Shown: positions 55,346-64,000 of the stretch, one piece after another
How positions within the stretch are numbered: position 1 is the stretch's first letter
Layout: every line of letters starts with the position of its first letter
Origin: Silene latifolia
Lineage: Eukaryota; Streptophyta; Magnoliopsida; Caryophyllales; Caryophyllaceae
Direction: 5' to 3'
Assembly (NCBI RefSeq): GCF_048544455.1
Contig: NC_133538.1
Coordinates: 17,947,469-18,011,468 of the forward strand
Length of the DNA: 64,000 bases
Position numbers and translations under genes: made by a program
The notes under the pieces: model-generated
Databases searched by the model: none
What the model saw: only the letters and a program-made list of their open reading frames with translations
Told to the model about the DNA's origin: nothing

Positions 55346-56455
55346 TTTTGTTTATTTTCACCTAATTATTTCATTTGATTTATTTTTCAACAATTCTCAT
55401 ATCTTTACTTTGTGGTGTGTAGGAATCAAATGGACAAGAATTGAAAAGATAAGAGAGAAGTAGAAGAAGAAAAGTGGAGAATTTGATAAGCATTTGTATT
55501 ATATAGTTTGTTCTAGGCATAGTTGAATGTATATAAAGACACTTGAGATCGTCGATGATTGAATATAATCATCAACGAATGGTGGTGAAACTTTGGTGAA
55601 GGAAATCCTAACTTGACTAAATTGTAACTTTAGTTTTTTTAATCTCTCTTTTAATAGTGATAGATTATTTTGCGGATGTTTTTAATATATTCATTATTGT
55701 TAATGTGTAATAAATTTATTAAGATTGATATTAACAACAAATTACAAATATGATTAAGGAAAGTTAGTGTAAATATAGTATTCTCTATATATTTAATTAA
55801 GTTGGTTAGATGGGTAAGTCTATATTTTCCTTATAATTTGAATACTAATGAGATGAGATATCATACATTTGATTTTGTTGTCTTATTGTTGCTTTGATGA
55901 TAAGATGACAAAAGTACATTGTATATATCGATTTTCGATAATTTGTTTATATTACTTCTGTTAATATAATTACGTACATTTTATCCCAAAAAAACATAAT
56001 ATTAATGAGTAGCATATCTTTTTTACTTTAATTTTCAATAGGAGAATGGATGTTTTATCTATTTACCAACACCTTATTTAAATTATTTTTATTTGATTAA
56101 ACGTTATAATAGTTAAGAGAAAAAAGTGAAGAATATTTTAACTCTTAAATATCGTCATTATTTCCAAAATAAAAAAAATAAAAAAAGAGGTATATAAACT
56201 ATGTTTCATACTACTTATTATTTTTTTAATGAATACAGAGTATCATCATTTTAATAAAGTTGACTAACAAAAATATCATTTTGACGTTGAACAAAAATGA
56301 TATCATTTGGTTACAAAAGTAATGAGAATGTGAGTAATAGGTTACAATAACAAAAAAAACAATACTAAAAAATGATGTAAATAACAGAATATCAAGCTAC
56401 TACAAAAAGTAGTAAAAAAAAATTACGTCAACAAATTAATCAAGAGTTAGAGAAG
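55346..56455. other. A/T-rich non-coding stretch, probably Helitron-derived at its right end
   Basis: I see no ORF above noise. The Helitron-type 3' end that follows implies that part of this stretch belongs to a Helitron, but no 5' terminus (A|TC...) was found. Confidence 0.4.
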
Positions 56456-56489
56456 TCCCGTGATTTTCACGACGGGAAACTAAACTAGT
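56456..56489 (+). mobile_element. Helitron 3' terminus
   Basis: Hairpin TCCCGT-gattttcacg-ACGGGA (56456-56477), then 7 bases, then CTAG (56485-56488) followed by T. Hairpin plus CTRR with a T flank is the Helitron 3' end. Confidence 0.7.
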
Positions 56490-57099
56490 TATACTGTGAA
56501 ACATATAACAATGGAGAATAAGTTCAAAAACATACGTAATACGTCGCCTAATTTAGAGTTTTGAAGCAATTTTTGATAAATGTACATATTTTAAGAGAGT
56601 AATTAGGAAAAAATTATGGTGCTATTTGATCCGACTTTTAGAAGTGTTTTTCCACTTAATAAACACAAGCTAGGCTAAACAATCAATTTTGAAGAAGTTA
56701 AACCAACTTCTTTAAGCCCAAAAAGTCAATTTTGGGAGCCAAAAGCTTCTAGCTTTTACTTTTATTTTATAGATTTTTAATGCATAAATGACTACTTGCA
56801 TGTTGTAAACATGTCATAAAAAATAAAATTAATACTTATTAATTCATATTTTTTTCATTCTCTACAAATCGAGACCCATCTCGATATACTTTTCAACAAA
56901 AAATTTTATTTTTCATCCGCTAACGTAAAAAGTGTTGCTGAGAAGTCGTTTTTGTAAAATATTAGGCCAAACACCAACAGTTTTATCAAGAAGAAACTTA
57001 TTAAAAAACTCATTTCTAAAAGCAAAAACAGTTTTTTCTAAAGCAAGTAATTTTAAAAATTTCATTTTAAAAAAGAGTAACTTTTAATTTCCCCAACTA
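56490..57099. other. A/T-rich stretch; possible MITE at about 56618-56985
   Basis: 'ggtgctatttgatccgactt' near 56620 and 'aagtcgtttttgtaaaatat...ggccaaacacc' near 56945 look like weak inverted ends. The match is too loose to name a family. Confidence 0.35.
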
Positions 57100-57521
57100 C
57101 TAGTTTTACACCCGTGCAAAAAATGGACGGATTACTTTTCAAAAATGCAAGCAAAATATAATTATATGTTATATAAAAATATCTTTATAAAATTAATTTA
57201 AATAAATTGAAGAATCAATAAAAAAAATAGATCACCAAGTATGATCGAAAACTTATATCTAGGTAATTTTTGAAAGTTTATATTGGATTAGTACTTTCCC
57301 GTATGGAGTATAATGTATGGTTTGTTGTATTAAATTTGGAATAACTAAAAATAAAAATCTCATCATTTAATAACTTTGTTGTGTGAAGTGAAAATGAGTA
57401 ATTAAATTGAAGTATAAAACATGAGTGACCCACATAAAAAGAAAACTTTTTTTTTCAATCCCCCTTGAAATAGGGAACCAATAGAAACTCTTTAAAAATC
57501 CTAACTTTTATACTAGGTAGA
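57100..57521 (-). mobile_element. Short non-autonomous Helitron (422 bp)
   Basis: On the minus strand it starts TCTACCTAGTATAAAAG after an A, and ends with an imperfect hairpin, GCACGGGTGTAAAA and CTAG, followed by T. It therefore sits between A (57099) and T (57522), the obligatory Helitron target. No ORF. Confidence 0.75.
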
Positions 57522-58141
57522 TAAAATTAGGATTAGAAAAAATTACAAATAACCACCATGTATTTGTGTATGTTTACAAATTACCACCACGCATTTGCGT
57601 TTTTACAAATAACCCCCAACCTTCAATGTATATTCCCCAATTACCACCGTATTTTTGTCCCGGACATCATTTTTCTAATTTTTCGTCTCGTTAAGTGACG
57701 ACTTAAGTGAAATACGCAAAATACCCTCCAATACTCATTACAACACACTAATTACCCAACTACATTTCATTTCCTCCAAATTCAATAACCCTAAATCCCC
57801 AAATTCATATTGTTAATCTCCATATTTATGGGTAGCATCCCAATTTTTCTGGGTAGTTACCAAATTATTGTCCAATTGAAGTTGTTCAATTGAAGTCTAA
57901 AAGCACAAATACTTCTATAATACCACTAGTTCAAAACCGGGCAAGACGGTATTGCACTATTGAGGGCGAGACTTAAAGCTACTGCCTCAGCCTATGCTTG
58001 GAAATCAGGCCATCCAGATTTGATCACCAATTTGTCTTCAAATACGTAATTTCGCAAATCAAAGATACGATATGACTAGGAAAACAAGAAACACGACACA
58101 TGAATACCAATTTATTCTTTCAAATATTATAAGTTGAGATA
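57522..58141. other. Non-coding stretch with 'ttacaaat[a/t]accaccac' words
   Basis: Three copies of a 'ttacaaataaccaccatg'-type word at 57543-57620 hint at the end of another repeat. No gene is seen. Confidence 0.4.
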
Positions 58142-58564
58142 TTCACCCTAGAATTAGGTTCAACTAAGTCCACCTTCCTTAGATGAGTCCCTAAGTCCTA
58201 TTTTAGACCCTTAGATCATAGAAAATCAAAGGTTAAGATTAAAACAAAAAAAAAGCTAAGATATAAAAGACACCAAACTCTATTCACTCAGCCACTCTCA
58301 CAAACCCTAACATAAACACCTCTCCCTCATCATTCTCTCTAAAAACTCTCTCTCTCTCAACACTCCTCATCTCACCGGCAACACCACCAGTCCCTCCCTC
58401 CCTCACCGGACCACCGCACCTCATCACAATCAAAACAACGTCCTCCTCTCCTTATCCTTTCTTTCGTCTTCAAATCTGCCGCGCCGCCCCTGCCGCCTCT
58501 TTTTTTTTTTTCGGGTTGTTGATGGTGATTGTCAACGGTTAACCGTGGTGGTGGTGGGATGGTG

Positions 58565-58775
58565 AAGTGTGGGATGTCGTGTATGTGCGGGCTGTCGTGT
58601 GCCGGTGGTTGTGGGTCTTTTTTTTTTCTCCAGATCTGGCCGTGGGTGGAGCCGTGGTGGTGGTGAAGTGGGATGTCGTGTATGTGGGACTGTCGTGTGC
58701 CAATCGTTGGGTCTTTTTTTTTTTTTTTCTCTAGATCTGGCCGTGGAGTGGGTGTGGCGGAGTGGTTTTTGGTCG
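58565..58775 (+). repeat. Tandem duplication of about 110 bp in the MULE interior
   Basis: The order 'gggatgtcgtgtatgtg', 'gtcgtgtgcc', 'gggtc', T-run, 'agatctggccgtgg' occurs twice (about 58569 and 58669). Confidence 0.75.
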
Positions 58776-59074
58776 TGGTGGTTGATGGCGGTTGTGGTGA
58801 CTTATGGTGTGGTCTTTTTTCAAGGTTTGCTTTTTTTTTGGGTTGGTGGTGGTGGTGGTCAACCGTGGTGGGTTTGGGTTGGATGGGTGGTAGCCGTTTC
58901 TACTTTTTTTTTTTTTCGTTTTCCATTTCCGGCGGTGGTGTGGTTTAGTCGTTTATGGTGGTGGGTCAGGCGTGGGTGTTGGTGTTGGCGGTGTCGACGT
59001 ATGGTGGTGGGTCAGGCGTAGTTGTTGGTGGGGCTGGTTGGAGGTGTCGATGAATTAAATTACATAATCACTCT

Positions 59075-59890
59075 GCTATTAAAGTTTCACTCTTGACCAT
59101 TTAAGTTTCGCTCGTAGATCCTTAAAATTTCACTCCTAGTAGACCATTAAAATTACAATCGTAAATTAGAGAAATTAAAGATTTTTACATTATTACATCA
59201 ATTCAAGGTTTTCAATTGAAAACGGACTAAAAAAACTAAAGTTTTACTCGATACCATTAAAATTTCACTAGTTTAACATTAAAGTTTCATTCATAAATCA
59301 GTGAAATAAAAAAATAGTTGCAATTAAATTATTACATAATTCAAAATTTAATACGACCTAAAAAAATAAAAGTTATACTTTTAAGCATTAAAGTTACACT
59401 CGTATACCATTAAAATTTCACTTGAAAATTAGTTAAATTAAATAATCATTGGTCTCAATTACATTATTCCAAAAATTCTAATTGTTTTATTAAAAATGGC
59501 CTTAAAAAATTAAAGTTTCACTTTTAAGCATTAAAGTTATACTCGTATACCATTAAAGTTGCACTTGTTTAACATTAAAGTTTTATTTATAAATCAATAA
59601 AATTAAATAAATATTAGTTGCAATTACACTATTACATAAATTCAAAATTTTATATTAAAAATGGTTTAAAAAGACTAAAGTTACACTTTTAAGCATTAAA
59701 GTTTCACTTGTAAAACATTAAAATTTCACTCAAAAATCAAATTTATATATTTAAAATTATATTGTATAACATAAATTTAAATTTTTACTTTCAAAATGAC
59801 TGTGAAGATTAAAAGTTACAATCGTAGAGAATTAAAGTGACACTCATAGATTAAAGTTTCACATATAAAACACTAAAGTTTCAAATAAAA
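59075..59890. repeat. Degenerate minisatellite (ATTAAAGTTTCACTC)n
   Basis: Some twenty units of ATTAAA[G/A]TT[T/A]CACT[C/T]GT, partly grouped into a higher order of about 180 bp with 'aaattcaaaattttat' words. It fills the right half of the MULE. Confidence 0.8.
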
Positions 59891-60037
59891 AGTTTCAAAT
59901 CTCAACCATCAATCTTAGAAGATCTAGTGGCTTAGATTAGGACTTAGGGACTCAAATATATAGGTGGACTCATTTGAACTTGCCTCTTCACCCTATACCC
60001 TATATCTCATCTCCTATTATCTTTATTTTGTAGAAAA

Positions 60038-60308
60038 CTAGATTTTGTGCCCGTGTGTTGCACGGGTTATAATATTGGTTCACCTCTCAATATTAACTAA
60101 AAAGGTAAGATATTGTGGATGACATGAACAGAAATATGAAATTATTGTTGGAGTCAAATTTAATTTATCAACCTCTTTATTTTTTAAAAATATTTAAATT
60201 TTTAATTTTAATTTTTAATTTTTAATTGAAATAATTATCTAATCAAAACTAATTTAATCCAGATAATTAATAATTGCATTAGCAATAATTATCCTCTTTA
60301 TATATAGA
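60038..60308 (-). mobile_element. Short non-autonomous Helitron (271 bp)
   Basis: On the minus strand it begins TCTATATATAAAGAGG after an A and ends with the hairpin CCCGTG-caaca-CACGGG (60050-60066), 8 bases and CTAG followed by T. The target is A(60037)|T(60309). Confidence 0.8.
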
Positions 60309-60681
60309 TAGAGTCCACATTGTACCTAAAATACATATTAAATCCAATTTTATTTAGCCTTGAATTTCATGCGTTTTTTTCCTATATTGTCTTGATTTAG
60401 CAATTGGACAATAGTGTTATTATTGTATATTTTTGTCTAATTATAATTATTAACACGCCATAAAAAAATGAATCATACTTTAATTTAAAGATACCAACTA
60501 TATTATTATCAACAAAATTTGTGAAAATACACCCATGTATCAAGAAATCAGTTTATAGACATCAAAAATATTTAATTTTAAACAGAGGAAATAAAATAAC
60601 GTTCTTTATTGCTTATAATAATATATATAATGATATTATGTCTTATCATTATTGTTTTTGATGATGGTCTTCTTCTTCAAT
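60309..60681. other. A/T-rich stretch without recognised features
   Basis: Non-coding. I see no terminal signature. Confidence 0.5.
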
Positions 60682-60912
60682 TTATTGTTGTCGTCTTTTT
60701 GTTGCTTGTTTATTCCCAAAAGTTCCCTTCTCTTTATTGTTGTTAGCAACCCATATAACTTCCTTGGTAAAAGGTTGATTATACCAGATTCCAACGTAAT
60801 GATTTGTGGAATTAGGGGGCTGAAAAAATCCAAAACTAAATATCTTTTTTGTTTGAGACTAATGTACCCGGGTCTTTTAGGAATTCTGCTGATGTTATAC
60901 TGTCAACAACAT
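60682..60912 (-). pseudogene. Fragment of an S-domain (G-type lectin) receptor kinase gene
   Basis: The minus-strand reading [20 protein letters not shown], then after a small deletion [20 protein letters not shown] and [10 protein letters not shown], is the start of the bulb-lectin domain of plant S-domain receptor-like kinases (family motif 'NSTNRYVGIWYN ... VVWVANR'). The frame breaks near 60838 and a stop ends it at 60682. Nothing of the S-locus, PAN or kinase domains follows. Confidence 0.8.
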
Positions 60913-60994
60913 GGCTGAATTCGAAACCGAAATGGAACGTCAACATAACATAAACAGCAGGAAATTAACCAGAATATCAGCAACTAAAAAGAGG

Positions 60995-61036
60995 ATACAC
61001 TTTCTTAAAAGCGCCTTTTCCTAGAATTTCCTTATA
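60995..61036 (-). pseudogene. Exon fragment of a WNK-type protein kinase gene
   Basis: Minus strand: a T-rich tract, tttgcag acceptor, then YKEILGKGAFKKVY, the glycine-rich loop of plant WNK kinases, where a Lys sits in the loop and no catalytic Lys in strand 3. The reading degenerates and stops 15 bases later. Only this piece is present. Confidence 0.75.
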
Positions 61037-61205
61037 CTGCAAAAAAAACCAAGTAAACCAATAAATTAAGATAAATTCCAATTTTACATAAAACAAATTG
61101 CACCCATTATTGTAGAACATACCACTAACAAACAAAAACAGTATTAAATGCTAAAAAGTGAGTTTTATATATAGGAATGAGATCATGTGAGGATGTACTA
61201 TCTTT

Positions 61206-61414
61206 TTGAGGATTGAGGATTTCGATACAATATCAGAGGTTCTTCAATACAATATCACGGGTTATTCAATAAAGTATCACACACAAAAAATACCTGTGCA
61301 AAAAAAATATATAATTTTTATTTTTCAAAAAAAAAAATTTGACAAAGGTCAGATTTTTCGTGATATTGTATTGAAGAACCTGTGATATTGTATTCACTAA
61401 TCCTCAATCCTCAA
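61206..61414. repeat. Inverted repeat / foldback MITE
   Basis: Arms of about 55 bp (61206-61259 and 61356-61414) share 'ttgaggattgaggat', 'acaatatca' and 'ggttcttcaatacaatatca'. The outer sequence (gtgagga.. at 61188; reversed gtgagaac at 61427) suggests the element is somewhat longer. Confidence 0.75.
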
Positions 61415-61436
61415 ATATTTAGTAGTTCTCACCGGA

Positions 61437-61468
<32 letters not shown>

Positions 61469-61483
61469 CTATCTCTATCTATC

Positions 61484-61569
<86 letters not shown>
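61437..61569. repeat. Compound microsatellite (CT)n(TATC)n(TA)n
   Basis: About 20 bp of CT, then a long TATC tract, then (TA)n ending exactly at the 'ggattcggtgagaac' terminus at 61570. The 62-residue frame across it is not a gene. Confidence 0.95.
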
Positions 61570-61571
<2 letters not shown>

Positions 61572-63223
61572 ATTCGGTGAGAACATACTCTCAACTAATA
61601 AACAATTCAACGTCTGACGTGTGATTGCATAAAAAATCCAAGCCCAACTTTATCACCTTTTATTTCACTTGCCCTTTCCTTTATCTCTTCCCCTGCTTCA
61701 TCAACTTTACCAATCATCACCTGCTCTTACCAACTACCACCTGCCGTCATCGTCGTCGACAATCATCAACAACGCCGACAAACACCGTAAACTTCGCTAA
61801 TACCAACGCATTTCTACGAATTGCACTCGACATGAACTCACAACATTGAAACTCTAGCTTGATTCTCCTTCTCTTCTCCATCACCACTTCAACCACCGTC
61901 CTTGTCAGCCTTTTACCGGCGAGATACTCAGCCAATGCAGTAACATTTCACCGGCACCAAAACCAACACCGTTGTCAACCGACATTCGACGGCGTCTGAC
62001 CACGTCACAACATCGCAACACTAGATATCTCCTCATCATTGTCACCTTTGTTTTCTCCATCCAACCATTTCCATTGTCGGAGCTAAACGAAATTGGTGTA
62101 TCTAATTTAATTATTAATGTATTTCAAACCAGTTTTAATGTACCTAATAATAAGATAACTACCAGTGGCAACTCTACCTACGCCCCTTGCTGTGTTTGAT
62201 TCATACAGCATCACAATTTTTACAATGTTTACACGTATATCCATATTGTCCTACTAATCAATATATTGTTGCCTAAGAATAAGATAACTACCTTATTTAC
62301 AAGATATGCCAATATTATTGCCTAATATTTCTAAATTTATTCTGATCAAGATTAAAAATGGAGGATCAGAGGATTAAGATCAGGTGGCCACTCATCAGTC
62401 ATCATCGTCTCAAGAACAATGTATCTACGCCACTTTTTTATGTATCTACAAACTATTGGTATGTATCTACCATTAATACACCAAAATTGTTCCCAAATAC
62501 ATTAAAAGTGCTTTGAGATACATTATTGTAAAGAGTAGATACATGGATACACAGTTACACTAAATTACTGAAGGTTAATTAAAAGATATTTTTGAAGGCA
62601 GAATAAGAGGGAAAATAATTAGCCATGGTGGTCGAGAGACTGCCGATGATGAATAAAGGTCGTCGGATATTTTCCGTGTGATGCCGACATCAACCATGAG
62701 CCGACAAGCCACCGTAATCAACTTGATTGTTACCGAAATGCCGGCAACACTGAGGGCGTCGTTGATGGTGTACTGAGAAAAGGGGAAGAAAAAAAGGCCT
62801 CGAATAATCGAATTATGGCGAAACACAAGTCGAATATACCGCCGTTAACGGTCGATGGTGTACTGTGTCGGAGCTCTGGCATGACGAAAGGTCGGTGCGG
62901 CTGTCGGCGTTAGGTTCACATGGAATGTTTAGAGAATGAAAAATAAAATCGACTCCGGCATGAAACTAAAATTGATAATAGCTAATCTCGTCGCCGGTAG
63001 TCAGAGAGCCGTCGATGACGATCACTGTTAGTAGTTGATGAAGGAAGTTTGGGTTTGTTGATAATTTGGGTGGGTTATGGGAGAGTTAAATGTTTGGGCT
63101 GGGTTGAGAGGAGAGAAATTGTAAAGGCTGTTGGGTTAGTTTTTGGCATTTCCACGTGATTTGTTGATTCAGTTTATATGGTTAGTGCGTTCTCACCGAG
63201 TGATCATTCTCACCGAACACCGG

Positions 63224-63224
<1 letters not shown>
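61570..63224. mobile_element. Putative DNA transposon with GGATYCGGTGAGAAC ends
   Basis: Left end GGATTCGGTGAGAAC after (TA)n; right end, read in reverse, GGATCCGGTG then TTCGGTGAGAAT before (CT)n(TA)n. Inner sequence is weakly inverted over several hundred bases ('ttcatcaact' and 'accgtc' words on both sides). No transposase is seen. The frames inside (61625, 61972, 62575) carry no known motif. A TSD cannot be read within the microsatellites. Confidence 0.5.

Positions 63225-63280
<56 letters not shown>
63225..63280. repeat. Compound microsatellite (CT)n(TA)n
   Basis: Flanks the right end of the putative element at 61570-63224. Confidence 0.95.
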
Positions 63281-63282
<2 letters not shown>

Positions 63283-63290
63283 GAGCCCAT

Positions 63291-63321
63291 TTTCTCTCCA
63301 TTTCTTCAAAAGAAATGGAGA
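63291..63321. repeat. Short perfect hairpin next to the microsatellite
   Basis: 'ctctccatttctt' and 'agaaatggagag' are inverted around a 4-base loop. It could be an internal terminator-like fold or a transposon end; no more can be said. Confidence 0.5.
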
Positions 63322-63500
63322 GGCAAGTACTTATTAATGGTCTGGATCGCATATTGACAACATCTAACGTTCTAAATTTACGTATAAAAATAAAGGAAAA
63401 TGAGGGTGAAAGAGAAAATTATTATTTAAGGAGAGTGTGAGAGGAAATGGAAAGGATAAAATGCTACGATCATATTTTATAATTTGTGATTATTTAAACA

Positions 63501-63690
63501 ATAGGTCTCTCTTGTGACGGATATATCCATTACAACCTTGTGACGGGTCAAGTACCACTCACATTGTTAGAAAAGACAAAAGTAAAGATGCCTAGGGATT
63601 ACAAAAGGTTTGTCTTTATCTATGCAAGTGGGTTTTATTTGACCCGTCACAAGGTTGTGACGGATATTGCCCGTCACAAATAAGAATTTG
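63501..63690. mobile_element. MITE with TTGTGACGG inverted ends
   Basis: Both arms carry 'ttgtgacgg', 'acaaccttgtgacgggtca' and relatives in opposite orientation around a 90-bp core. A fragment of the same family lies at 19985-20035 ('gtcacaagcttgtgacgga'). The TSD is not clear. Confidence 0.75.
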
Positions 63691-63892
63691 TGTTATTTAA
63701 ATTTTTTTTCTTAATCATGCTTTTAAGTATGTCTTGCACGTCTTTTGAAATCATAGTTTATTCAAATTTGTAGTCAACAAAGTGCAACATCTATAATTAA
63801 GAATCAAGTTTGATGCTGCGGTTCTTTGGCTGAATATGTGTCTTAACGTTGGCTTTAATTTACTCCATAAATAAAATAAAATGAGGATGTCT

Positions 63893-63985
63893 TAGTTAAG
63901 TGACTAGGTTAAAATAGTAATAAGTTCACTTGAAGATGTCTTAGTAAAGTGACTAGGTTAAAATTATGGTGGATTCGAAGCTTAA
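63893..63985. repeat. Tandem duplication of about 52 bp
   Basis: 'gatgtcttagttaagtgact' with 'aggttaaaat' recurs as 'gatgtcttagtaaagtgact' with the same tail. Near the window end. Confidence 0.7.
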
Positions 63986-64000
63986 ATTCCCTCTCCTCAT

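Larger units (their letters stand above)
58151..59986. mobile_element. Mutator-like element (possible Pack-MULE)
   Basis: Perfect 9-bp TSD TTCACCCTA (58142-58150 and 59987-59995). Inverted ends of about 85 bp share 'gttcaa[c/a]t[a/g]agtccacc' and 'gagtccctaagtcct'. No transposase. Inside are a G/C-rich segment (58290-59050), which looks like the 5' end of a captured plant gene (CT-rich leader, then GGTGGT-rich sequence), and an ATTAAAGTTTCACTC minisatellite. Its frames (58569-59021 and 58673-58948) are low-complexity and not convincing proteins. Confidence 0.85.

Noticed and set aside
58569-59021. 150-residue Gly/Trp/Val-rich ORF
   Set aside because: Low-complexity GGTGGT and T-run sequence in a MULE; homopolymers set the frame.
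61382-61570. 62-residue Leu/Ser/Tyr/Ile ORF
   Set aside because: Translation of the CT/TATC/TA microsatellite.

Overview
This is plant nuclear DNA from a large, transposon-rich eudicot genome. I infer Caryophyllales, and possibly a Silene-like Caryophyllaceae. The grounds are the mix of repeats, a Tat-lineage gypsy element with an antisense gene like the published Silene Retand elements, and TTGTGACGG-type MITEs. Almost every base belongs to a mobile element or its remains. I see no bacterial-type operons, CRISPR arrays, rRNA genes or tRNA genes. Joints were mapped by reading target-site duplications (TSDs) and by checking that the broken host reading frame rejoins.

Left part (1-15154): one old L1-type LINE ('LINE A', + strand) is cut into seven pieces. 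The insertions are a hAT-like MITE (473-1007), a TRIM with apparently identical LTRs (1022-1574), two solo LTRs (3217-4611, 13107-14710), a bare LTR-LTR pair (4679-5543), and a second LINE ('LINE B', - strand, 6063-12416). LINE B holds a near full-length RTE LINE ('LINE C', 6111-11230), which holds another solo LTR (8786-10246).

Middle part (15155-40727): an LTR begun at 15155 is split by a CACTA transposon at 15518. The CACTA region carries subterminal repeats, an XS-domain ORF, two small unknown ORFs (one split by a solo LTR) and a broken transposase-type gene. A 13 kb Tat-lineage Ty3/gypsy element (21353-34426, - strand) sits in an exon of that gene. This gypsy element carries a four-exon gene on the opposite strand with its own TATA box, and a 3.1 kb non-autonomous LTR element with an 88-bp tandem array has landed in an exon of that gene. 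LINE A > LTR > CACTA > gypsy > mini-LTR element is a five-level nest. LTR and internal debris of a large gypsy family follow (34588-40727).

Right part (40728-64000): two poly(A)-ended retroposon pieces are followed by the best candidate for a resident gene, an EP1-like secreted lectin gene (42834-44203), now a pseudogene. A Ty1/copia element (44235-50758) lies 31 bp past its stop codon and itself holds two hAT-like MITEs. Beyond lie traces of an unrecognised minus-strand gene, a Tourist-like MITE, a solo LTR, Helitron termini and two short Helitrons, a Mutator-like element with a 9-bp TSD, fragments of a WNK kinase and an S-domain lectin kinase gene, and elements bounded by (CT)n/(TA)n microsatellites.

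The items most worth following up are three. The CACTA element carries an XS-domain (SGS3/IDN2-type RNA-silencing) ORF. The gypsy element carries an antisense spliced gene. Arrays of CGATCG-centred palindromes lie just upstream of predicted LTR TATA boxes in several LTR families.
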